A stretch of 64,000 nucleotides of DNA, from positions 2,957,941-3,021,940 of the forward strand of contig JAHLEZ010000007.1 of assembly GCA_020726505.1 (NCBI GenBank). Reading direction: 5' to 3'. Shown here piece after piece: positions 21,953-32,108 of the stretch (its first letter is position 1; each line of letters begins with the position of its first letter). The notes under the pieces are model-generated. The model was not told where the DNA came from. It saw only the letters and a program-made list of their open reading frames with translations, and made no database searches. The position numbers were made by a program, and so were the translations under genes. Source of the DNA: Leptodontidium sp. MPI-SDFR-AT-0119 (Eukaryota > Ascomycota > Leotiomycetes > Helotiales > Leptodontidiaceae).

Positions 21953-22842
21953 ATGAGCTCCCTCTCACGTAAAACAGAGCTGGTACAGCCCCAGCGCACG
22001 GCAAAACCAGCACGCCCATCACGCTGGAGGAGCTTTGCCCATGCTCCTATCAGAGACGACTTCCTTCTTGAGTGCCAGCTCCTTCTATTATCATTCAGTA
22101 TTGGGATCCAAGATGCCGCTTCCTTTCCGGATTGTTCGTACCCCCTTCGATTTCAACTCTTCGCCCATTTGCATCCTTCTTTGCCCCGTGCAACAAGACT
22201 AACATCTCCCAGATCACTGCTTCGCTTCCAATCAAACAGGGAACACTGTCCTCCTCGCAGTTGGCGTAGCTAAACTCACAACGCTCTTCTCCCTCTCCAA
22301 CATCGGCATCTCCCTCTCCATGTTCGTACTCGGCGGTTTCCTCCCCGGCCAACTAGGAAATTATTTCGGTCCTCGAAAACGGTGGTGGCTGATCGCCCAC
22401 CTCAATCCTTCAAACAGCGCTCGTGTTCGTCGCATCAGGAATTCAATACGCCGGTCCAAACCCTGTTCCAGACAGCGGAACTCAGGCATTAATAGTGATT
22501 TCTCTGCTGGCGTTTAGTTCTGGAGCGCAGGTGGCGATGGCAAGGGGGTTGCAGATCACGGAAATCACGACGGCGATGGCGACTGCGGCGTATGTGGATA
22601 TTTTCATTGACGAGAAAATGTTTGAGGGGAGGAATAGGAGGAGGAATAGGAGGGTTGCTTTTTTGTTGAGCTTGTTTGCTGGGAGTTTTGCGGGGGCGTT
22701 TGCATATAAGGCGAGAGGAAGTCCTTTTGCGCTGGTTGTGAGCGGGATTGGGAAGGCAGTTGTGACTGTCAGCTTGGTTGCGAATAAAGATATGGGGGAT
22801 GAAATGGATCCGAGTTCGAGGGAGGATGGGGGGATAGTTTAG
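21953..22842 (+). CDS. DUF1275 (YoaK-type) membrane protein, frameshifted
   Basis: Exon 1 is 21953-22133 and exon 2 22213-22842. The 79-bp intron (donor GTTCGT, acceptor CAG) is placed so that the family motif reads SFPDYHCFASNQTGNTVLLA. Following blocks are hydrophobic: FVLGGFLPGQLGNYFGPRKR, LVFVASGIQYAGP, ALIVISLLAFSSGAQVAMAR and FLLSLFAGSFAGAFAY, giving about six membrane segments, with TAMATAAYVDI before the last. One base too many at about 22404-22408 shifts the frame between WWLIAH and LQTALVFVASG, so the gene as given does not encode a full protein. The family function is unknown; small-molecule transport is only suspected. It lies 0.85 kb behind the dioxygenase on the same strand, so it may belong to the sulfur cluster. 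Confidence 0.75.
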
Positions 22843-24164
22843 TGCAGGAGATTTCAATGATGATATTGAGGTTGCTTTGGATCCTAGCCGCTGGTAATAA
22901 ACCCCGTGGCAGGAGTGTAGTAATATAATTGAGGGGTTTGGTGGAGTACAACAGTTCGTTAGGACGTGACACGCAAATAGAACAGTCGAGAAGAATGATG
23001 AGATAGTTATAGGGACCAATGTGGTGTGAATCGAGTGGGGTGCGTTATGGGTCCCCTGAATCCTTGAGTAGCTTGGCTCTGGCGTCGGCGTCAAACGACG
23101 GGACCGTCAAGGTCTGCTACGGGCACGCTGCAGCAGACTATCGCAGTTGATAGCTACGTCTCGACATTATGATTTGATGTTACAAACTCGATCTTGATTA
23201 CAAACATTGGTCGGGTTAAGGTAGATAGAACTAGGATCCCCTCTGTCTATATCTGCTCGAGGTAGGCGGTAAAAGTGACCGTGAAGGATTAGGTATTAGC
23301 CGGTCTTGGGTTATGTCAATCTGGGAAAGTTTTTGCTATTGGAATTTCATTAAGCATTCTACGTGGCTATTGTTATTAATGAAGTCAACTTGCTTTTAGA
23401 AAGAGCTGCGGAGGCGATGCTAGGGAGATGTACTCGAATCGTTCACGCTGCCACTCCCGATGCTTCTAGCAGCGCCATTACGCCAGAATATATAGAGCAA
23501 CTGGACCATACTATTAGGAGCTTTGCAACAAGATATTTACGAACTATCGCTGCTCTACCGTGGTGCGAAGAAGGTGGAGGAGGCAGCTTTTAATTCTGAT
23601 CTGAAACTCTGGCTTGGTCGTTACTGGCCACGGAGATCAATGTACTCATCTCACAGCTTTAGAAAATCGAATAGCGCAAGATGAATACCACAAGCAAATG
23701 GATGATGCTGAATTTTAGTGCAGTTTTGGGTTAAAACACATGTCTCAATTATTGTGGCTTCGTTGGCTAAGGGATATGACCAGATCATGTGCCATTCCAA
23801 GAGATATAAAGGCACTTTAAGTGATTTTTCTACATGGAAATCACTCATTACACTAACCCCCCACCCCACCCCCCCACCCCCCCCCCCCAAAAAAAAACAC
23901 TGTGCATAGTAGCATAGCTAGCCAATTACCTTACAGAAAAGTAGTAGTCTCAGCTTTCGTGTTGGTAATTGGGTGATAATTCTTTGTTAATGTCAAAAGT
24001 CAAAGGCTTCTCCAATATTGCGCATACAATCTGGCAATGGACGTAGGAGGAAATGCTTGCCAGCCGCCATTACTTCCCTTTTGACCAAGAGCTTGTTCTC
24101 TAGTGTGAATATTAAGGCAAAGAGATGTTGTAATATGAACTTGAGTGAAACTATTAGCGATATG
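22843..24164. other. Intergenic; one unassigned frame and C-rich tract
   Basis: A plus-strand frame at 23363-23593 (76 codons, with EYIEQLDHTIRSFATRYLRT) has a protein-like composition but no recognised family; it could be an exon or relic. A C/A-rich low-complexity tract lies at 23857-23899. Nothing else is recognised. Confidence 0.35.
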
Positions 24165-24461
24165 TTAATTAACAGCAAATGTAGCAAAGTTCTTTCGCAG
24201 GCTATGTCTGCACTCATCCTCATCCTTTATAATCTGATCCTTCAGTTCTTGCGAGAGCTCCAAGTATGTTCTCGAATTCACAAACTCAATAAACCTCACC
24301 ACCTTATTTCCTTCCTCGTTAAGATATAAAATAAAAGTTGACTCGGTGTTGTACGGTCCAGTACTAGAATCTGCAGCACTAGACACTAAGAGGCGTTGGA
24401 CCGCGAGATGATAGCAGATTGCTGCTGCACGGTGCAGGTGCATACTAATTCTCGATTGCAC
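24165..24461 (-). pseudogene. Fragment resembling a fungal SnoaL/NTF2-like protein
   Basis: A 98-codon minus-strand frame with STGPYNTESTFILYLNEEGN and KVVRFIEFVNSRTYLELSQE resembles the C-terminal strands of SnoaL-like (NTF2-fold) fungal proteins, where a D.T..GPY.NEY...L...EDG.KV.R..EFVDS pattern is common. The N-terminal half is missing and the pogo element inserts 65 bp upstream, so this is probably a truncated gene. The family assignment is from pattern memory only. Confidence 0.4.
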
Positions 24462-24526
24462 CTCTCGATCGAGAATCTGATAAATATAGGAGACAAGGTC
24501 ATTGTCGAATCTGCGAGAGGCTAATT

Positions 24527-26836
24527 GCGAGGGCTCATGGCTTCGCCCGTTCCGCTTACTTTCTTAAAGTAAGCGAGGTACAGCCAAAACTCGATTTCAG
24601 CCAAATCACGATTTTTGGTGGGGCAAACTACTTAATTCAATGCTACAACTGCCACCACTATTGCAAAAATACTTAATTTGATTACGACGTAAAAGTGAGG
24701 CTCAAAAGAGACGAATATAGGTACACCAACCGTAGACAAAGAGGAGCATATACGCAAGGTAGTCGACGACGTCCGTAATGGCAAATTTCCTAATATAACG
24801 GCCGCCGCTCGTAAACATTGCGTCAATTACGATGTTCTACGTAGACGATTATTAGGGAGGTTGCCGAATTCAAGTCGAGGAAGAAAGAATAAAAAGCCAA
24901 ACGACGATGAGGAAGTTATATTAGTGCTATACTATAAAAGGTTAATCTTATGTAAAGATAGCCCTAGGAAGAAAGATATCGAAGCTGCCGCCAACTCGAT
25001 TCTCCGCGTAAAAGGAAAAAAGAAGGTCTCTAAACTATGACTCTCTCGATAACTCTTAGCTTATAAAGACCCTCTTAAACCTCGATATTCTAAGCCTCTC
25101 GCCACCAAATAGAAAGCTACTTACGAAAAAGTAGAAATACTCGATCACTTTAATAAGTTTCATTTAATAATTAAGAAATATAAGATTAAGAAAAGTAATT
25201 ATTAAAACTTTAATAAGACCGATTAGAGAATCGGAATATTAAATAGCAAACTAGTTTTTACCTTTCCAAGGGTCTCTACGATATATATAAAGGATCCTAA
25301 TACTCGGGAGACTTTGACTTCGATTAAGGCTTATTTTGCGGCTAGTAATTATACACTGAGTATGTTAATCTTTCTAGGAATCGAGCTCTAAGAGAAATTC
25401 TTCGATAACGACATCTCCGACGACGTTACCTTTACTACAAATCGAGACACAGGAAGCGGTTTTACTAATAATCAATTAGTCATCGATTAGCTCGAAGCAT
25501 TCGAAGAGGCAACTCGCCCCGGCCTTCAAACTCGGAAGGAAATCGTACACAATAGAAAGTAGAGAATACTAAAATTCGACGGCCATGACTCTTATCATGT
25601 AATAGAGTTTATAAACTATTACTAAGACTACAAGATTATACTATTTAAGCTTCCTCCACATTCGACGCATCTTCTTTAGTCAATGAACGTGGGGTTCTTT
25701 AGCCCGATAAAACAAAACTATTAGAATATACTAATAGAGCAAGTACGATTTAGTAAACCTAAGGCGTATACGAAGATGGACTTCCTTAATACTTATAATC
25801 AAGTTATAGTTCGTATAATAAAAAAGTCGACAATTATATATACTTAGGAAAAGGCGAGGTTAAGGCTATACAATTTAATACGAGTTATCTATACTACGGA
25901 GAGAATAAAGCTATTAACAAAGCCACTAATAGAGCGATATTACGACCCTTTAAAGCGAATGCTAAATCGACAAACTCCTGAACCTCCGCCGGTAGACTAG
26001 TCTAAGGTCGAGACTCTATAATAATCAATTGCGGAAGTTTAGTAATATTTAGAATATATCGATACTCGTTTAAGTGGTGCGATTAATATTATTATACCCC
26101 TATGTCTAACGGTGGAACGAGTAATCGAGAAACGCAATAAGGCTTAGAATATTATAGTTTATAGTGGAGTTCTCTTTATAAAGGAGTTAATAAAGAAAAA
26201 GCATAAGAAAGAGGGGGGGAATTGTGACGACCGGGACGTTGATTGTCACGTGCCTAGTTACCTCAGGCCGCTACCCCCTATTCCTGTATATATATAGCCT
26301 CTCGCAGAACCCTTCTGGTTCTGCACCTTAATATTCTAAGCACTTGAACCACTGCTTTTGCCCTGCCGCTCGTCACAGGAATCATCGAGTTAAGACAAAT
26401 CACGGAGTAATTAAGAAAAGCGATATTAAACTGCGATTTTATTAATGCGACGAGTTCTTATAATAACAGTATAATCTCAAGGTTATTACCTATTAAAAGA
26501 AGCTCGATTCTATGACAAATACTCGATGGGGAGTTACAGCAAGAGCGGCGATTAAATAGAGTCGTAACTAGCAAGTAACAAACCAACCTATTTTAGAAGC
26601 AAAGCAACGAGTTATTAATTAATTAAATAATTTATTTACAAGGGCAAATGAGAAGTTTAGTTCCCCTAATTAATTTAATATTTTAAAGTACCTTTGTAAT
26701 TAATTCTTCCACTAGAAGGTGATTTTAGGTGGTATACCCCACCAAAAATCGTGATTTGGCTGAAATCGAGTTTTGGCTATACCTCGCTTACTTTAAGAAA
26801 GTAAGCGGAACGGGCGAAGCCATGAGCCCTCGCAAT
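24527..26836 (+). mobile_element. Fot1/pogo-type transposon with ~105-bp inverted repeats
   Basis: The ends ATTGCGAGGGCTCATGG and CCATGAGCCCTCGCAAT are flanked by TA (24525-24526, 26837-26838). The inverted repeats run about 105 bp inward, to about 24630 and 26735, and contain an inner palindrome CTTACTTTCTTAAAGTAAG. Plus-strand remains of a DDE_1 transposase: an HTH KEEHIRKVVDDVRNGKFP...AAARKH near 24739-24818, LKFDGHDSYHVIEFI (second catalytic Asp) near 25575-25610, and LPPHSTHLL.SMNVGFFSP near 25660-25705. Stops and TA-rich drift show RIP. A solo LTR is nested at 26223-26377. Confidence 0.85.
26223..26377. repeat. Solo LTR nested in pogo element, TSD GGAAT
   Basis: 155 bp, TGTGACGACCGG...CGCTCGTCACA, with a perfect 5-bp duplication GGAAT (26218-26222 and 26378-26382). 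The terminal heptamers match the LTR at 1642 but the interior differs, so it is another family. It contains a TATATATA box and is less AT-rich than its host element, hence a later insertion. Confidence 0.85.
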
Positions 26837-27821
26837 TAGCCGAAGGCTAAGGAGGTCTGTCTTATTCGCAATCTATAGATAAGATTAGGTGTTTGGCTTA
26901 TAGAGGGTGGGGAAGTGCAGAGCGGGGATGATGACCTTCTCTGCTAATTAACAAGTAAAGAATATCTGCTGGAATATTTCCGAGCGTAGCTGTGACGCAA
27001 CGGGCTTTCCAATTCCTATATACGTTCTTAGAATACAAAGTAAAGATTAAAGATCAAGAGATCAAGAGAAGTTAAATAGGGGCTCGCGGCCTGAGGCCTG
27101 CAAGGCACCAATCCCATGGCGATGCGTCAGCTCGTCACAGTAGCCGCGACATCACTACACTGACCTGGCATGATCGAATCTTTATCACTCTTGAAGCGGC
27201 CTTCTAATGTTCAATAAAATTCCTATTTGAGCAGGAGTAAAGAAAGCTGCTGCGCGATTGCCTTCGAGAGTCTCGTGGAACCCTACAATAGCCATATGTA
27301 GTATCACAACTAATGCAGCCACTAAAAGTGATCGGCGAGCTGGTGGCTTGCTACCCCACCTTTCGGGCTTGGCATCCCGCGGAAAAATCAGCAGTTTATT
27401 TTTCACTACCAGGGATTCAGAATACCTCGCAGGGCGCAACGGTGCTGGGCCTATTGGAATTTTTCGTCGTGACAGAGAATTAATGAGGTTCAGGCCAATA
27501 TATTAATGCGTAATACGGATCACGAGGCACGATTTCATATTATGATTGGGCCTTCCCTGTTAGCAAACTTTAAACGAACTTGATTATAAGTCATGATACT
27601 CGATTTGAAGTCTAGTAGATCAACCGATTAATTTTGCCAAGTAAGCGACATTGCTGGGCAGCCTGGGTGAGATGCCTCAACTGCGCACCACGATAATAGT
27701 ACCACGGCGACTAATAACCTGTTATAACTAGCACCGAAAAACCCTAGCGTAGATCCCGCCAGGACATATAAGAGGCCCGCGCTCCTTCTCATCTGACTCC
27801 GGTCAGATACTAAAGAGAACC
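26837..27821. other. Intergenic, upstream of the methyltransferase
   Basis: Normal GC, several short frames on both strands (67-84 codons), none recognised. It contains the promoter of the downstream gene and possibly degraded coding sequence. Confidence 0.4.
27766..27773 (+). promoter_or_regulatory. TATA-like box of the methyltransferase gene
   Basis: ATATAAGA lies about 50 bp before the ATG at 27822, followed by a pyrimidine-rich CTCCTTCTCATC initiator-like stretch; the start context is AACCATGTCC. Inferred from spacing only. Confidence 0.4.
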
Positions 27822-28797
27822 ATGTCCACAAAATCCGATTTGAATGGCCCTTCGCGCCTCATTGATCATTTTAACGGAAGGCATGTGTCTGTGCTCTCAA
27901 TTTTTATCCTGGTGTTGCTAACAACAACAGCTCCGTCCAGAATCAAGGCTCCCGATGGTGCGCACTGTGGCAAAGCAACGAGAGTGATCTTTGGGATAGG
28001 GGTAAACCGTCGCCTCCTCTTATCGAGCTCGTTGAGCAAAGAGGCGACATTATACAGTCTCGTGCTGACAATGGGAGACGCAAGAAAGCTCTTGTACCAG
28101 TAAGAAGCTGCCATGCTGATACCCTGTTATTCGCTGAATCCCTCTGCAGGGGTGCGGACGAGGATATGATGTTGTTATGCTAGCGCAGCACGGATTTGAT
28201 GCCTATGGCTTGGAAATCTCCACAGATGCTATTGCTGCCGCCGAAGCGTATTCCACCTCTGAAATGGACGCACCATCCGCATACAATTTTGCTAGAGCAG
28301 GCCGTGACAGCCCAGGAACCGCTGGCGGAGTGACCTTTCTTCAGGGAGACTTTTTCCAGCGCGATTGGGAACTAGCCACTCCTCTCGAGGGTGATGCGAA
28401 GTTTGACTTGATATACGACTACACGGTAAGTCCCTTGCCGATTTGAGCCTCGCGTTTCTGAAAATCCTAGTTCCTATGTGCGCTTCTCCCAGAAACGCGG
28501 AAAAGCTGGGCGACGCGGATGGGGGACTTACTCAAGCCGGATGGTCTGCTCATTTGTCTCGAATTTCCGCTTTACAAGGACCCCAAGCTTCCTGGGCCAC
28601 CATGGGGCCTTAAAGGCATACACTGGGATTTGTTGGCACGAGGAGGAAGCGGTCTTCTCGACCACGGCGTCTTAGAGGAGGAAAGCAGTACGAGCCTCGA
28701 AGGCCAATTCTTAAGGGTGCTTCACATCAAACCAGGTGTATCTTATGAGAATGGCAAGGGGACAGATATGCTTAGTGTATGGGGTAAGAAATCTTGA
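27822..28797 (+). CDS. TPMT-family thiol S-methyltransferase
   Basis: Four exons, 27822-27884, 27941-28099, 28150-28425 and 28471-28797, give 274 residues. All introns are short (56, 50 and 45 bp) with GT-AG ends and every junction restores a conserved motif: NGRH/NQGSRWCALWQSNESDLWDRG, KKALVP/GCGRGYDVVMLA (S-adenosylmethionine motif I) and DLIYDYT/FLCALLPETR. Later blocks LLKPDGLLICLEFPLYKDP and a C-terminal HIKPGVSYENGKGTDMLSVW match the fungal TPMT family (PF05724-type). Members methylate thiols, halides or thiocyanate, and some convert sulfide to methanethiol. No break is seen, so this gene is probably functional. A sulfur-volatilising or detoxifying role is suggested by neighbouring sulfur genes, but the substrate cannot be read from sequence. 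Confidence 0.88.
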
Positions 28798-28955
28798 AAG
28801 GGTAAAAACATCCCAGGGATTTTAGCTCGAGTCAAGTATGAAAGGGATGCGGCGAACCACTGGCCTTGATTTATCAAATTATGTGTTTTTAACTAGTTAT
28901 GCTATATCAGTCATTAAATCTTGCTTGACCTATCTATCATTTTTTTTTATGCTCT

Positions 28956-30240
28956 CTACATCACAACCCTCTCAATCGCTTGTAATAGATCGTTCAACAA
29001 ATCCCTTTCATCCTCAATCCCTACACTAAGCCTGATCAAATCATCATAGACTCCGCTTGCTTCTCTGACTTCCTTCGACACACCCACATGCGTCATCCTG
29101 GCGGGGACTTCACACAGACTCTCCACCCCTCCCAGACTTTCCGCTAATGTAAAATATCCCGTTGACTCGTAAAGCTGCCTCCCCGCCTCCTCGAATCCGA
29201 AAGGAAATGTTTCCGCCCCCTAGTCCCTCGCATGTTGTTTGATGGCGACATGACGCTGCGGGTGAGAGGAGAGCCCAGGGTAGTGAACTGCGAGAACACG
29301 AGGTGAGGCTTCAAGTGCCAAGGCAAGAGATGACGCATTCTTCAAGGCAGCGCGAGCGCGAAGATGGAGAGTCTTTAGGCCTCGATGTGCAAGCCAGCAG
29401 TCGAAAGGGCTGGGTACACTTCCAATGGCATTATGGAGAAAGGATAGTTTGTGTTTGAGCTCGGGGGAGTCGAAGGCAATCACGCCCATGAGAACATCCT
29501 GATGACAGCCGCGTTAGAGTTGATTGCTTAAGCTGAAATAATAGAGGGGGTGTAGCCGACGCTGTGGCCATTGACGTACTTTGTGACTGAAAGTAGCACA
29601 ATGCCGGCCCCGAAATGTAAAGGGCTTTGGATGTAAGATGATAAGAAGGTATCAACAACGACCAACACGCCTATTTGGTGTGCAGCCTGCGCAACCACGG
29701 CGATGTCGACCATGGAAAGTGTTGGATTGCTTGGGGTCTCGATCCATATTAATTTAGTATTCTCTTAAATAAGCTTCGCCGCGTCGCCTTCGATCGCGTC
29801 AGTGAAGGTCACCACAACGCCGTGAGCATCCGCAGCCTGCGTGAGACACCTGCGAGTGCCACTATAGAGATCGGCTATCGAGACGATATGCAAGTTCGAG
29901 GCCAACTCTTATAAGATAGTTACTGTTGCCGCAAGACCGGAAGAGAATGTGAGCGCATATTTCGCGTCTTCGAGAGCTGCGACCGCTCGTTCAAAGCTAT
30001 CGCGAATGAGGTTAGCAGATCGTGAATAGATGTAAGGGCAGAGAAGTTAGCCGACACTGGTTTGTCTGAAGGCCGTGGTGAGGCAAATCTTACAAGGCAA
30101 GTTAAAATCTTCTCAGGGAGGTGATGGTTGTTCTGTACTGATTCGGCTAGCGCCTCAGTAACACTTGTCATGGGGCTGACCGGCCCGAACGTGCCGAACC
30201 GCTTGACCTTCTGATGAGTGAATTCGCGCTTCAATCGCGT
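28956..30240 (-). pseudogene. Cystathionine gamma-lyase/beta-lyase-type PLP enzyme, broken
   Basis: The minus strand reads, across several frames and stops, as a Cys/Met-metabolism PLP enzyme: TTAFRQTSVG near 30070, SFERAVAALEDAKYALTFSS near 29990-29930, a [14 protein letters not shown] segment ([17 protein letters not shown]) near 29750, [10 protein letters not shown] near 29590-29560 with the PLP-binding Lys, GVIAFDSPELKHKLSFLHNA near 29480, a LAHRGLKTLHLRARAA block near 29390, then YFTLAESLGGVESLCEVP and DDLIRLSVGIEDERDL before a stop at 28956-28958. The segment after KQH is missing residues, and at least four stops or shifts interrupt it. Such enzymes make or break C-S bonds and can release H2S. 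It lies tail to tail with the methyltransferase, 160 bp apart. Confidence 0.82.
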
Positions 30241-30504
30241 TCGAAAGGGTCGGCATGTTTGCGGCTAGTCGTTGACAAGTGCTTTCCTGTAGGCTGAAAG
30301 TTTGTAATCTTTACGTAGATGTGGCTTAATACTAAAGAGATACACTGTATGCAAGAGACGTATTAGTAGCTTGGTGTGTGCTTGGCTAGAAGTAGAAGAA
30401 GTAGAAGATTAGGGATGGTGGGGTTAACATTCAATGGCGCAACCTTATATATAATTGACAGCGTGAGCAAAATTATTTATATAAATCAATTAATATTTGA
30501 TTAA

Positions 30505-30536
30505 TTTGATTTGATTTGATTTGATTTGATTTTGAT
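30505..30536. repeat. TTTGA pentamer array near hAT 2 left end
   Basis: At least five perfect TTTGA units followed by an imperfect one, about 50 bp inside the element end. It occupies the same position as the TTGAA array of the intact hAT and the TACTC arrays of the non-autonomous copies. Confidence 0.75.
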
Positions 30537-30566
30537 TAATGACTTTTTTATTCAGATATTTATATA

Positions 30567-30686
30567 CAGTGTGACAAATGAGTAGAGTAGTGAGCGATAC
30601 TCTACTCTACTCTAGTATAAATATTATACTACTCTAAATATACTCTACTCTACTCTACTACTCTAGAATAGAAATTTGTCACACTG
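30567..30686. mobile_element. 120-bp hAT-type MITE, TSD TTTATATA
   Basis: CAGTGTGACAAAT...ATTTGTCACACTG ends with a perfect 8-bp target duplication TTTATATA (30559-30566 and 30687-30694), diagnostic of hAT transposition. The interior is almost entirely TACTC/GAGTA pentamer repeats in inverted arrangement, giving a fold-back structure. Non-coding. Confidence 0.92.
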
Positions 30687-31066
30687 TTTATATATAATAT
30701 AAGAATATATTAAATAAGCGAGTATTTTAATAAATAAAGAATGAATTAAAGAATAATCAACTTATAAACTACTTAATTAAATAACTATTAAACTAACTAT
30801 TAAACTTATTTAATAAAGAATAAGTTATTATTCTCTATATTTATAACTTCTTCTCTTATATCGTCTTCTTCTTCTTTCTCTTTAATAACTCCCTAACTTT
30901 TTAAGTATATAATCTTCTCGAACGTATCTTTTGCTAGCCAATTTCTTAGCTTATCAATAATAAGAGCCCCTTGACTAAAAAACCTCTCACTCGGCGCTAA
31001 TGTAGCCGGAATTTGTAAGAAATTTCTAGCTATTAAAGATAATACAGGGTATTTCTCTTTATTTTA

Positions 31067-31361
31067 TGTAAATAATAATATTCACGAAATCAACGGAACT
31101 ACGTAAATACAGAGGACGGGCAAAACAGGGGTTGCAGGACGCAGGGAGTGAAAAGGAGCACTCGACGCTAGCCACTTTAGGGCTAGCCCATAACGAGAGC
31201 CCTTTATATAGAGCTCTCATCGACACTTTAGAGTAGCTCTTTAGACTTGAATAAATATATAGAATATAATTAAAGCTTTATACTGTGTACTCGGGTCTCC
31301 AACTACTAAATTATAGTCGTTACTTACTACAGGAGTTTTAGATAACGGAGTGTAATCAACA
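31067..31361 (+). repeat. Solo LTR nested in hAT 2, TSD ATTTT
   Basis: About 295 bp, starting TGTAAATAATAATATTCACG and ending TGTAATCAACA, homologous to the LTR at 60371-60671 (shared CAACGGAACTACGT, CAGGGGTTGCAGGACG and AGTAGCTCTTTAGACTTGAA). Flanked by ATTTT (31061-31065 and 31362-31366). Removing it rejoins the hAT exon (TFWLQN/KEKYPVLSLIA), which confirms the insertion point. Confidence 0.85.
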
Positions 31362-31787
31362 ATTTTGAAGCCAAAAAGTAAGAGGTTTAGTCTATATAAT
31401 ATTAATATATATAATATAATATAAGAAGTTATATTACTTACAGCTTTATTAGCTTTAGGCTCTTGGAAATGGCGATCTAATTCGTTTAATTCGTTATTCT
31501 CGTCTTCTTGAATATAAATATCAAAATCATCGTTGCTATCCTCGAGAGCTAAATTTAAAGCTTCTTTGATAGGAGGATTTGCTAGCGCGAAATCGACTTT
31601 AAAACTATTTATTTAATTAGTAATTATTAAAAATTTAATTTATATATAAACTTACACATTATAAACCTCTTCTAATCTATGATATATATCGAACGCTTGA
31701 TTTTGAGATAATTCGATAACTTCTAAACCCTATTGTTTAATACGAGGGTCTAATATTAATATTAGAGTTAAATATGAAAAGAGATTT

Positions 31788-32108
31788 TGATGTGAATGAT
31801 GATTCTATTGTAGAGGGGATTTCTAGGTCTATATAACTATTCTAGCTTATCACGTGTGCATTCGCTTAGACAGCCTAATTAGGCAAATGCGAGCTCAAAC
31901 GAGTCTTTACCGAATACAGTTGCTTCCGGTAGTTTGAGACGTAGGGCCTAGAGCTTCGTACAGCCACTGTTTTAGCCTAGGAAATCCGTGTATTAGAAGC
32001 CTTGGATTCTATGGTTGTAACCTGTGGAAGTCGGAGCTCTGTATCAGACGTATGTGGCTTGTTTAAGCTATTTCCGACTGATTTAAGCCTAAAATAGGCT
32101 TTACCAAG
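31788..32108. repeat. LTR-like repeat nested in hAT 2 (copy 2)
   Basis: Homologous over about 320 bp to 4835-5165 (TGTGAATGATGATTCTATTG, GATTTCTAGGTCTATATAAC, GACGTATGTGGCTTGTTT). It splits a hAT exon between a SLYFI-like and a LILILDPRIK-like segment. No clean target duplication is visible. Confidence 0.65.

Noticed and set aside
22489..23094. 201-codon minus-strand frame over the DUF1275 gene
   Set aside because: Low-complexity, His/Pro/Ser-rich shadow of the DUF1275 coding strand.
26205..26225. G-run before the LTR at 26223 read as a polypurine tract of a full retroelement
   Set aside because: The perfect GGAAT duplication and the pogo element continuing on both sides show a solo LTR; the purine run belongs to the host element.
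27185..27831. Short frames upstream of the methyltransferase
   Set aside because: No conserved sequence; both strands open by chance in normal-GC DNA.
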